DNA of 32,328 nucleotides. It comes from Actinobacteria bacterium casp-actino2. Its GTDB lineage: Bacteria > Actinomycetota > Acidimicrobiia > Acidimicrobiales > Ilumatobacteraceae. This document shows, piece by piece, positions 23,616-30,856 of this stretch (the stretch's first letter is position 1; each line of letters starts with the position of its first letter). The stretch is taken from NCBI GenBank assembly GCA_001510335.1, contig LFFB01000007.1, forward strand, positions 1 through 32,328, in the 5' to 3' direction. The notes below the pieces were generated by a model, which was given only the letters and a program-made list of their open reading frames with translations, ran no database searches and was not told the DNA's origin. Both the position numbers and the translations under genes were made by a program.

Positions 23616-24116
23616 TTACTTCTTGACTGCGTCTGGTGATCGAGCCCACATCAATGTGGCATCGAAACTGAGTGAATAATCGGGAATAAATTCCATGATC
23701 ACGCGATGTGGTGAATCAAGGAACTTGCGGAATTCGTCGGCGGCCTGCTGATTGTCGGGACGCAAACGATTAGCGAACTCGGGATAGAACCAATCTTTGG
23801 TGGCACGGTCGTCGTGAATAAAGCAGTCACCCTTATAGGTAATGGTTTTGCCACCACCAAGACTTGAGCCAGTGCTGTTGATACAAATCGATGAACGTGG
23901 ATTACGTCGTAACGCCGGAATGCGCTTGCGGGTTTCGGCGGCGGTCAACCACAACTTGCCGTCTTTGGGCAGATACGACATCACCACACCAAAAGGTTCG
24001 CCCTTGTTGTTGACCCACATGAAGACACATTCGCCCAGTGAGTAGACCAACTTGTGTTCAAGCTCTGGGGTGAGAGCACATTCGGTGAGATCTTCATAAC
24101 TGTCTTGGTTGGACAT
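23616..24116 (-). CDS. Pyridoxamine-5'-phosphate-oxidase-like (PPOX) flavin-binding protein
   Basis: A 166-residue split-barrel protein of the PPOX class, binding FMN or F420. Visible elements are the strand GECVFMWVNNKGEPFGVVMSY, KLWLTAAETRKRIPALRRNP (the phosphate-side strand and helix) and SSICINS, followed by TYKGDCFIHDD and a C-terminal VIMEFIPDYSLSFD. Such proteins carry out redox reactions on small substrates; which one is not evident. AAGGGA lies 5 nt before ATG 24116. It is 78 bp downstream of the TetR gene and 45 bp upstream of the oxygenase, so it probably serves the same pathway. Confidence 0.87.
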   Translation of the reverse strand: MSNQDSYEDLTECALTPELEHKLVYSLGECVFMWVNNKGEPFGVVMSYLPKDGKLWLTAAETRKRIPALRRNPRSSICINSTGSSLGGGKTITYKGDCFIHDDRATKDWFYPEFANRLRPDNQQAADEFRKFLDSPHRVIMEFIPDYSLSFDATLMWARSPDAVKK

Positions 24117-24150
24117 TGCGTTCCCTTAACTCACTAGTTGATCAATATGT

Positions 24151-24159
24151 GACGACAGT
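24151..24159. promoter_or_regulatory. Second match to the TetR operator half-site
   Basis: GACGACAGT matches the half-site GCCGACAGT of the inverted repeat at 24807-24831 in 8 of 9 positions and lies in the promoter region of the PPOX-oxygenase-transporter genes. The opposite half is poor (about 5 of 9) and the spacing differs by one base, so this is a weak call. Confidence 0.25.
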
Positions 24160-24183
24160 AACACGCCCGTCGCGCCATATCTA

Positions 24184-24206
24184 CCCCGCGTAAGTTATTT
24201 ACGGGG
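24184..24206. repeat. Bulged hairpin across the TetR stop codon
   Basis: CCCCGCGTAA (24184-24193) pairs with TTACGGGG (24199-24206), leaving a 2-nt CG bulge. It spans the TetR stop codon at 24195-24197. No T-run follows on the minus strand, so it would at most attenuate read-through into the PPOX gene. Confidence 0.35.
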
Positions 24207-24806
24207 ACCCTGTAGTCCGTTCCACATCAAGTCGCTGATCTGAGCGGCTACTTCGTCAACGGCCCGCTCGGGCTGGGTGATCCACCACACCGAAATCATT
24301 TGCAGCATTCCCACGATGGCAAATGACCAGGCATCTGCCACTTTGGGGTCCTGACCTTGGCTTTTGCGCCAAACCGCAAGGGTTTTAGCCAAAGGTGTCG
24401 TTGAGCGTTCGGCTAGGGACAGGCGTCCGATGGCGGTTTGTTCGGTGGTTCCACCCGTGACGTACAAGAAAAGTTCACGATGTTCGGCCACCGCCAACAA
24501 GTTGGCCCGCACCAACCGGCTCAGGCTGGCCTGATTCAGCGTTTCGCCGGCGATTGCGTCCTCGGTCGCTTCGAGCATCCGATCGGAGAGGCGTTCGGCC
24601 AGGGCGTCAGCCAATTCGGCTCGCCCACCGACCCGGTCGTACACAATCGGCTTGGTTACCCCGGCCTCTACGGCGACCGCTTCGAGGGATGCCCCCGGTC
24701 CGTCTCGCTTGATGACCCGTTCAGCGGCGTCAAGCACATGATCTCGATCGATCACCAGTTGCCCACCAATCGGGCGGCCTGGACGACGCGACGACGGAGC
24801 AGACAT
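24195..24806 (-). CDS. TetR-family transcriptional regulator
   Basis: A 203-residue repressor-type regulator. The N-terminal HTH is at about 24-68: HVLDAAERVIKRDG, then ASLEAVAVEAGVTKPIVYDRVG with the recognition helix, then RAELADALAERL. The C-terminal helical domain (about 75-200) would bind a ligand and dimerise; the ligand is unknown. An arginine/proline-rich N-terminal arm (SSRRPGRP) may contact DNA. ATG 24806 is preferred over GTG 24833 because a 25-bp inverted repeat, a likely autoregulatory operator, occupies 24807-24831. It heads the six-gene minus-strand block and is divergent from the SDR at 24927, so it could control both directions. Confidence 0.9.
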   Translation of the reverse strand: MSAPSSRRPGRPIGGQLVIDRDHVLDAAERVIKRDGPGASLEAVAVEAGVTKPIVYDRVGGRAELADALAERLSDRMLEATEDAIAGETLNQASLSRLVRANLLAVAEHRELFLYVTGGTTEQTAIGRLSLAERSTTPLAKTLAVWRKSQGQDPKVADAWSFAIVGMLQMISVWWITQPERAVDEVAAQISDLMWNGLQGPRK

Positions 24807-24831
24807 GCCGACAGTCTGCCCCACTATCGGC
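24807..24831. promoter_or_regulatory. Probable TetR operator: inverted repeat abutting the TetR start
   Basis: The left arm GCCGACAGT (24807-24815) and right arm ACTATCGGC (24823-24831) are inverted repeats matching at 8 of 9 positions, with a 7-nt spacer CTGCCCC. The element touches the TetR start codon in the 120-bp gap between the divergent TetR and SDR genes. Binding there would block TetR transcription, as in autoregulated TetR systems. Confidence 0.55.
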
Positions 24832-24926
24832 ACTGCTTCAAAGAATTCTTCAAATTGCCCCTATCGCCAGGTTTCTTACTGCTGGTAACTTTTACGCAGA
24901 TTCAAAATACACATGGGGGAATTCTG

Positions 24927-25682
24927 ATGAGTGGACTATTTGATCTGTCGGACGATGTCGCAGTCGTGACCGGAGCCGGTCGCGGTATCGGCGAAGGCAT
25001 TGCGAAGACTTTGGCCGAGGCTGGCGCCGCAGTTGTGTGTGCCGCGCGACGTGCCGATGAAGTTGAACGAGTGGCTGCAGAAATTCGTGCAGCCGGCGGC
25101 CGTGCTATTGCCATGCCTACTGACGTCACCGATAACGCCGCGGTTGAAGCTCTCGCGCAAAAAGCCATCAGCGAATTTGGTCATCTTGATATTTGGGTGA
25201 ACAACGCCGGTGGTTCACCGATTCAAGCACCACTCACCAATCTCGATCCCAACGAATGGGATGCAACAATGCGACTCAACATCACGTCCGTTTGGGTATG
25301 CACCAACGTTGCGGCACGACTCATGCGCGATGGTGGACGCATTGTGAATATCTCATCGAAGGCCGCCGTCAATACCGTGATGGGAAGCGGTCACTACGCA
25401 GCTGCAAAAGCAGCGGTGAACTCACTCACCGTTACTTATGCAAAAGAACTTGGTCCACGTATTCGCGTGAACTGCATCATGCCTGGTGCAGTACCAACCG
25501 AAATCATGATGAAGGCTTTGCGTCTTGAAGACGATGACTTGCCAAAACTTGAAAAGATGTTGCGCTTGCCTATGCGCCGTTTAGGTACACCGGAAGATTT
25601 AGGTCAAGCAGTTTTGTATTTCGTTTCACCGGCTTCTAGTTGGGTAACGGGTCAAGTCATTGGCATCGACGGAGGTTTGTGA
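24927..25682 (+). CDS. Short-chain dehydrogenase/reductase (SDR)
   Basis: A classical NAD(P)-dependent SDR of 251 residues. TGAGRGIG is at 15-22, NNAG at 92-95, and the catalytic set S144, Y157 and K161 is intact; it ends with WVTGQVIGIDGG. An arginine pair after CAA (39-42) may favour NADP(H). The substrate is unknown. The frame is open far upstream to 24438, but that part is antisense to the TetR gene; ATG 24927 follows GGGGGA and is the true start. A four-codon frame (ATG 24913) ends in TGA overlapping this ATG. The next gene's ATG overlaps its stop (TGATG), indicating coupled expression with the MDR reductase. Confidence 0.92.
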   Translation: MSGLFDLSDDVAVVTGAGRGIGEGIAKTLAEAGAAVVCAARRADEVERVAAEIRAAGGRAIAMPTDVTDNAAVEALAQKAISEFGHLDIWVNNAGGSPIQAPLTNLDPNEWDATMRLNITSVWVCTNVAARLMRDGGRIVNISSKAAVNTVMGSGHYAAAKAAVNSLTVTYAKELGPRIRVNCIMPGAVPTEIMMKALRLEDDDLPKLEKMLRLPMRRLGTPEDLGQAVLYFVSPASSWVTGQVIGIDGGL

Positions 25683-26686
25683 TGACTGAGTTAAACAAGA
25701 AAATCGTTTTGAAGAGTCGTCCCGCTCATCGCCCAGATGATTCAAACTTTGAATATCGTGAAGAACAAACCGCAGAACTCACTGATGGAATGTTGCTGAT
25801 CAAGGTTGATCTTCTCGGTATTGATGCGTTTATTCGCACCACTTTGAATGAAGGCAGTTTTCATCGAGGTGCCGAAATAGGCGGAGTCATCCCCGCTCTC
25901 GGAGTTGGTGTCGTTCTTGAAAGCAAGGCAGAAGGTTTCGCCGCAGGCGACCATGTCTTTGGACCGCTATGTTCACAAACTCATGCAGTGATGCCAGCGT
26001 TCACCATGAAAAAGATTGACACGACAGTTGCACCTGCGTCGGCGTATCTCGGAGCACTTGGATTGACCACTGGGCTCACTGCGTACTTCGGAATTGTTGA
26101 TGTCGGTCAAGTCAAGCCTGGCGACACTGTTGTTGTCTCTGGAGCAGCCGGAGCTGTTGGTTCAGTTGCTGGTCAGATCGCCCGCCTGAGTGGTGCAAGC
26201 AAAGTCATCGGCATTGCCGGTGGCGCTCACAAATCAAAGTTCTTGGTTGACGAACTGAAGTTTGACGCAGCGATTGATTACAAGAATGAAAATGTTGCAG
26301 CGCGACTTGATGAGTTGGCGCCCGATGGCATCAATGTGTTCTTTGACAATGTTGGCGGCAACATTCTTGATGATGTGTTGATGCGCATTGTTGAGGGATC
26401 ACGCATTGTCATTTGCGGCGGCATATCTCAGTACGAAAACATGGACGATGTTCGCGGACCCAAGAACTACCTCAAGTTGGCCGAACGACGTGCGCGTATG
26501 GAGGGCTTTGCGGTCTTCCATTTCGCTGAACACTACGCCCGTGCCGAAAAGAGTCTTGCCGATTGGCTGCGTAGCGGAGAATTGGTTGTTCGTGAACAGA
26601 TCGAACAAGGTGTTGAGAACTTCCCAGCCGTCATGAACCTGTTGATGACGGGTGGCCATTACGGCAAATTGCTTCTCAAGGTGTAG
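25682..26686 (+). CDS. Zinc-independent MDR-family NADP-dependent oxidoreductase (PTGR/CurA-like)
   Basis: A medium-chain reductase of 334 residues related to leukotriene-B4 12-hydroxydehydrogenase / prostaglandin reductase and CurA, which reduce the double bond of alpha,beta-unsaturated ketones or aldehydes with NADPH. The nucleotide-binding loop is SGAAGAVGS at 153-161, followed by VGSVAGQIARLSGASKVIGIAGG. The substrate-side motif FFDNVGGNILD is typical of the group, and catalytic zinc ligands are absent. The start ATG overlaps the SDR stop by one base, with GGAGG from the SDR's last codons as ribosome binding site. With the SDR it could act in sequence on an unsaturated carbonyl compound (inference). 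Confidence 0.9.
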   Translation: MTELNKKIVLKSRPAHRPDDSNFEYREEQTAELTDGMLLIKVDLLGIDAFIRTTLNEGSFHRGAEIGGVIPALGVGVVLESKAEGFAAGDHVFGPLCSQTHAVMPAFTMKKIDTTVAPASAYLGALGLTTGLTAYFGIVDVGQVKPGDTVVVSGAAGAVGSVAGQIARLSGASKVIGIAGGAHKSKFLVDELKFDAAIDYKNENVAARLDELAPDGINVFFDNVGGNILDDVLMRIVEGSRIVICGGISQYENMDDVRGPKNYLKLAERRARMEGFAVFHFAEHYARAEKSLADWLRSGELVVREQIEQGVENFPAVMNLLMTGGHYGKLLLKV

Positions 26687-26707
26687 TCCCGCACTTTTCC
26701 AGCGAGA

Positions 26708-28354
26708 ATGAGCGATGTGAGCAGCATCGTCATCTCCGAACTTGAATACGCGCCTCCCGGAGCCGACCAGCTTTTCTTTGATGTCAGTTTTGGTGTTGCC
26801 CCAGGCGAACACGCTGCCCTGGTTGGCGCTAACGGCGTTGGCAAGAGCACCATTCTTAAAATCTTGACAGGTGAATACGAATGCGATGGCGGCGACTTCA
26901 CTGTCAATGGCACCATGCTCTCAATGACCCAAGACGTTGGTATGTCACGACCAACTGACACTTTGCGCGAAATGCTCATTGAAGTCGCACCCACCGCGTT
27001 ACGCGCCGCGGGTCGCGCACTTGTTGCCGCCGAGAAGGCACTCGCTGATGGCAGCGACGATGGCATGGGTTACGCCAACGCTCTCGGTGAGTGGGGCGAT
27101 CTTGGCGGATACGACCTCGAAACAAAGTGGCAGGCCGCCGCTCAGCGAAGTGTCAAGACACCAGTTGACGATTTTTCTCGACGCTTAGTGAGTGAACTAT
27201 CGGGCGGTGAACGTAAACGACTCGTGCTTGATTTGTTGTTGACATCTGGCGCCGATGTTCTATTGCTTGACGAACCCGATAACTATCTTGACATTCCTAC
27301 GCGTGGTTGGCTTGAAGAACAAATCAAGGCGTGCAAGTCAACCATCTTGATGGTTAGTCACGATCGGACATTGCTAGAGCGTGTCGCAACCAAGATTGTG
27401 GTCATCGAAGGTTCGGGTGCTTGGGTGCATGGCGGTTCGTATGTCACATTCCCCGAAGCGCGCGCCAAACGACAAGAGTTAATGGGCGACGATCTCAAAC
27501 GTTGGAACGACGAAGAACGTCGACTTTTCCATCACATGAAGATCATGAAGCAACGCGCAGCACAAAACTTCAAAAATGCAACAAAAGCCAATGGCGCAGA
27601 AAGCCGTTGGGAAAAATTCGTGGCAGCCGGCCCACCTCCCCCGCCAGTAGCCGACCAACAGATTCATGTTCGTTTGCGTGGAGCAGATGCGGCACGCCGC
27701 GTTGCCAAACTTGAAAACGTTTCAGTAGGCGATTTGTTCTTTCCATTCTCTGATGAAATTCATCACGGTGAACACGTCGGCTTGATCGGTCCGAACGGAA
27801 CTGGAAAGAGTCACCTACTTGCAGTACTCAACGGCGTCACGCCTGATGTCGGTTCCGTGACCTTCGGTCCGCGCACTTCGGTTGGTGTGTTTACGCAGAT
27901 CAACGATCGACCCGACTTCACGGGCCGTCAATGTCTTGACATCGTGCGCGATCGTTTGGTTGAAGACGAGAAATCGATGAAGGCGTTAGCTCGATACGGG
28001 CTGGTCAATAATTCACGCCAAGAGTTTCAGACATTGTCAGGTGGTCAGAAGGCTCGTCTCGAAATTTTGTGTCTCGAAATTGAAGGACACAATGTTCTGT
28101 TACTTGATGAACCAACCGACAACCTCGACATTGAATCTTCAGAAGCCCTTGAACGAGCTCTTGATGGGTTTGAGGGAACCGTCATCGCCGTGAGCCACGA
28201 CCGGACCTTTCTGGCCAAATTCGATCGCTTCATCATGATCAATGACGACGGCGATGTCTACGCCCTGCCCGATTATCAGATTGCCATGACCGGACTGGCC
28301 GAACCCACCAAACTTGCCACCGTTCGCCTAGCCAAGAAACTCAGTGAGGCGTAG
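26708..28354 (+). CDS. ABC-F family ATPase (ribosome-associated type)
   Basis: A soluble protein of 548 residues with two ATP-binding domains in one chain and no membrane segment, the ABC-F layout; characterised members act on the ribosome in translation or antibiotic protection. Domain 1: Walker A GANGVGKST at 40-48, signature LSGGE at 165-169, Walker B LLLDEP at 186-191. Domain 2: Walker A GPNGTGKS at 362-369, signature LSGGQ at 444-448, Walker B LLLDEP at 465-470. The linker (about 250-310) is charged and helical (MKIMKQRAAQNFKNATKA). The segment after Walker B reads DNYLD and TDNLD rather than the common TNHLD. It lies 21 bp after the MDR gene. It should not be counted as the missing Liv ATPase. 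Confidence 0.9.
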   Translation: MSDVSSIVISELEYAPPGADQLFFDVSFGVAPGEHAALVGANGVGKSTILKILTGEYECDGGDFTVNGTMLSMTQDVGMSRPTDTLREMLIEVAPTALRAAGRALVAAEKALADGSDDGMGYANALGEWGDLGGYDLETKWQAAAQRSVKTPVDDFSRRLVSELSGGERKRLVLDLLLTSGADVLLLDEPDNYLDIPTRGWLEEQIKACKSTILMVSHDRTLLERVATKIVVIEGSGAWVHGGSYVTFPEARAKRQELMGDDLKRWNDEERRLFHHMKIMKQRAAQNFKNATKANGAESRWEKFVAAGPPPPPVADQQIHVRLRGADAARRVAKLENVSVGDLFFPFSDEIHHGEHVGLIGPNGTGKSHLLAVLNGVTPDVGSVTFGPRTSVGVFTQINDRPDFTGRQCLDIVRDRLVEDEKSMKALARYGLVNNSRQEFQTLSGGQKARLEILCLEIEGHNVLLLDEPTDNLDIESSEALERALDGFEGTVIAVSHDRTFLAKFDRFIMINDDGDVYALPDYQIAMTGLAEPTKLATVRLAKKLSEA

Positions 28355-28357
28355 TCT
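28352..28357 (+). promoter_or_regulatory. -10 box TAGTCT for a leaderless hydroxylase transcript
   Basis: TAGTCT fits TANNNT and ends 6 nt before ATG 28364, overlapping the TAG stop of the ABC-F gene. The hydroxylase has no Shine-Dalgarno. The match could be chance within a short intergenic gap. Confidence 0.3.
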
Positions 28358-28363
28358 GCAGTT

Positions 28364-29278
28364 ATGGCCGGATCGTCCCGAAAGATTGATTTCATCGACA
28401 AGATCACGCTGCCAGTATTTGCAGCCACCATGGTCTGGGAACATCGAGTCTTAAAGAAGCGTCAGTTGCGCGAACTCGTTGATGTTGATGCCGTTGCACC
28501 AGTCGATGATGGCAGCCCGGTTCCCGATCCACTCGTTCCACTTGGTTACGAAAAAAACGACACAGCCGGAAGTCTCGGCTTATTAGTTGGCTCAATCTTG
28601 ATGGCTTTTGCTCTTGACGGTACCTACCGCAAGATTCATGGATTCTTGTTTCGTCACCGTCTCTCCAACTTTGGTTCACGCCGCGGTTCAATCATTACCG
28701 CGATGATCGTCTGGGATTTTTTGTATTACTGGAACCACCGTTGGATGCACAGGGTGCGCTTGTTCTGGGCCGATCATGCCGCGCATCACTCGGGTCGTCG
28801 CTACAACTTGTCAACGGCGCTTCGGCAATCGTGGAACGGCTACCTCACTACTTGGGTGTACTGGCCAATGCCGCTTCTTGGATTCCAATATTCATCATTT
28901 GTCAAAGCTCGGCAATTGAACTTGTTGTATCAGTACTGGATTCATACCGAGGCGATTGATCGTTTACCTGATTGGGTTGAAAAGATCTTCAACACGCCGT
29001 CGCATCATCGAGTACACCACGGTGCCAACAAGCAGTACATCGACAAGAACTACGCCGGCATCTTGATTATTTGGGACCGCATGTTCAAGACCTTCGAACC
29101 CGAGATTCGTCAACTGCAATACGGGCTCACTAAGAACATCCGCACCAACAATCCTGTCAAGATGGCCTACGGCGAACTTGCCCAGATCGCCAAAGACGTT
29201 GCTCAAGCCGACAACTTCAATGAGCGCCTACGTTATGTTTTTGCTGCCCCAGGCTGGTCGCCTGACGTTGCTGCGTAA
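28364..29278 (+). CDS. Sterol desaturase / fatty-acid hydroxylase family membrane di-iron enzyme
   Basis: A membrane-bound di-iron oxygenase of 304 residues that hydroxylates or desaturates a lipid, sterol or carotenoid-type substrate. All histidine clusters are present: H125 and H129 in NHRWMH, H138, H141 and H142 in DHAAHHS, H184 in YWIHTE, and H204, H205, H208, H209 in HHRVHH. Hydrophobic segments lie at about 69-85, 108-122 and 161-180. The N-terminal 65 residues (MVWEHRVLKKRQ, PVPDPLVPLGYE) are longer than in minimal members. It is 9 bp after the ABC-F stop, possibly with its own leaderless promoter, and ends 3 bp from the convergent monooxygenase. Confidence 0.9.
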   Translation: MAGSSRKIDFIDKITLPVFAATMVWEHRVLKKRQLRELVDVDAVAPVDDGSPVPDPLVPLGYEKNDTAGSLGLLVGSILMAFALDGTYRKIHGFLFRHRLSNFGSRRGSIITAMIVWDFLYYWNHRWMHRVRLFWADHAAHHSGRRYNLSTALRQSWNGYLTTWVYWPMPLLGFQYSSFVKARQLNLLYQYWIHTEAIDRLPDWVEKIFNTPSHHRVHHGANKQYIDKNYAGILIIWDRMFKTFEPEIRQLQYGLTKNIRTNNPVKMAYGELAQIAKDVAQADNFNERLRYVFAAPGWSPDVAA

Positions 29279-29281
29279 GAA

Positions 29282-30763
29282 CTAAACGAGAGTTTTGGCT
29301 TTCGTGAATTGCATGGCGCCGTCATCAATCGGTGACTTCACAATCATCTGCTTATCAACCGCGATGAGTTGCGGATTGAGCCACGGAGCATGATCTCCTT
29401 GCTTGGGCATCAAGTGCATCATGCGTTGCATGTAGCCCGCTGAGAAATCATCAATCCATGGACGAGCCTTCATACCTTGGTCTTCTGCTCGTAAACGCGG
29501 CGTGGCTTGTTGCGTGCCGGTTTTCTTCATGTGATTCAGTAGTCGACAGGTGTAATTACTCACCACATCGGCACGCAGAGTCCATGACGCATTGATGTAT
29601 CCAAAGGTCGACACCAAGTTTGGTACATCTGAATACGCCAAACCTTTATAGGTCCAGGTTTGTGCAAAGTCGACTTCATTGCCGTCAACCTTGAATTCAA
29701 TTTCACCAAGTGTGACGAGATTGAGTCCGGTGGCAGTGACGATGATGTCTGCTTCAAGAGTTGCACCCGACTTCAGCAAAACGCCCGTCTCGGTAATGCG
29801 CTCAATGTGATCGGTGACAACCGAGGCCTTGCCAAGGTTAATTGACGTGAAGAGATCACCATTAGGGATGAGGCACATACGTTGATCCCAAGGGTTGTAT
29901 GTGGGCGTGAAGTGGGTATCAACGTCGTAATCGGGTCCAAGAGCTTTACGCACTCCGCCCAAGATTTGGGTTTTGATCTTCTCAGGTTGTGTGCGCGTGC
30001 GGTTGTAGAAGAATTTGGTCAGCGCAATGTTTTTGGCACGGGTAATCGCATAAGCAGTTTTCTCCGGCAAGATCTTGCGAAGTCTGTCGGCGATCGCATC
30101 ATGATCGGGTCGAGAGACTACGTATGTTGGCGAACGCTGCAACATCGTGACGTGGGCAGCTTTTCTTGCCATTGCCGGCACGACTGTCACTGCTGTTGCG
30201 CCAGATCCGATAACAACAACACGCTTGCCTGTGTAGTCGAGATCGCTCGGCCACTTTTGTGGATGCACGACTCGTCCACTGAAGTTTTCTATTCCCGGAA
30301 ACTCTGGCGTGTAGCCCTCTTTGTAGCTGTAGTAACCAGAACACATCGACAAGAAACCACACGTGTAAGTGAGTGTCTCGTTTGTTTCTTTATGAGTTGC
30401 GGTGACGGTCCAGGTGGCCGTCTCGGATGACCACGATGCGTTGGTGACCAAATGATTGAACTGAATCTTTTTATCAATTCCGTTTTCGCTCGCGGTCTCG
30501 CGCAAGTAATTCAAGATTGATGGACCATCAGCGATTGACTTGGCTTCTTTCCAAGGTTTGAAGCTGTACCCAAGCGTGTGCATGTCGCTGTCGGAGCGCA
30601 CGCCTGGATAACGGAACAGATCCCAGGTGCCGCCGAGATCGGCGCGACCTTCCAAAATTGTGTACGTACGGTCGGGACACTGATCTTGCAAGTGATATGC
30701 CATGCCAATACCTGAGATTCCGGCACCGACGATCAAAACATCTACATATGTGGACTGCGACAT
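29282..30763 (-). CDS. Flavin-containing Baeyer-Villiger-type monooxygenase (EthA-like)
   Basis: A FAD- and NADPH-dependent monooxygenase of 493 residues. The FAD-binding GAGISG is at 13-18, the Baeyer-Villiger fingerprint FSGRVVHPQKWP at 161-172, and the NADPH-binding GSGATA at 186-191; a late ATG motif (VTATGLNL) closes the second Rossmann fold. The sequence resembles the mycobacterial EthA/MymA group, which oxidises ketones to esters or thioamides and related sulphur compounds; the natural substrate here is unknown. ATG 30763 is preferred over GTG 30781, with AAGGGG about 10 nt upstream. It is divergent from the aldo-keto reductase and converges on the hydroxylase. Confidence 0.92.
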   Translation of the reverse strand: MSQSTYVDVLIVGAGISGIGMAYHLQDQCPDRTYTILEGRADLGGTWDLFRYPGVRSDSDMHTLGYSFKPWKEAKSIADGPSILNYLRETASENGIDKKIQFNHLVTNASWSSETATWTVTATHKETNETLTYTCGFLSMCSGYYSYKEGYTPEFPGIENFSGRVVHPQKWPSDLDYTGKRVVVIGSGATAVTVVPAMARKAAHVTMLQRSPTYVVSRPDHDAIADRLRKILPEKTAYAITRAKNIALTKFFYNRTRTQPEKIKTQILGGVRKALGPDYDVDTHFTPTYNPWDQRMCLIPNGDLFTSINLGKASVVTDHIERITETGVLLKSGATLEADIIVTATGLNLVTLGEIEFKVDGNEVDFAQTWTYKGLAYSDVPNLVSTFGYINASWTLRADVVSNYTCRLLNHMKKTGTQQATPRLRAEDQGMKARPWIDDFSAGYMQRMMHLMPKQGDHAPWLNPQLIAVDKQMIVKSPIDDGAMQFTKAKTLV

Positions 30764-30843
30764 AGTGATTAACCCCTTCACGACTCAACAACAAACTAGT
30801 TCGTCAAAACATATGATGTCTTCAGCGGGCGGCGGCAAGGAAC

Positions 30844-30849
30844 TACCAT
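30844..30849 (+). promoter_or_regulatory. -10 box TACCAT for a leaderless aldo-keto reductase transcript
   Basis: TACCAT fits TANNNT and ends 7 nt before ATG 30857. AAGGA lies 12-13 nt upstream, too far for a normal ribosome binding site. Confidence 0.35.
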
Positions 30850-30856
30850 CATAACC

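Noticed and set aside
24841-24850. AAGAATTCTT palindrome as a second operator in the TetR-SDR gap
   Set aside because: A 10-bp AT-rich palindrome is expected by chance at this scale and it has no similarity to the operator-like repeat at 24807-24831.
24438-24926. Upstream extension of the SDR frame by 163 codons
   Set aside because: It is antisense to the well-supported TetR gene; the SDR fold begins just after ATG 24927, which has its own ribosome binding site.
26708-28354. ABC-F gene as the missing ATPase of the Liv-type transporter
   Set aside because: It has two fused ATPase domains with an ABC-F linker and is on the opposite strand; LivG and LivF are separate, shorter proteins.
29882-30430. 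182-codon plus-strand open frame
   Set aside because: It lies wholly antisense to the monooxygenase and has no start context or family similarity.
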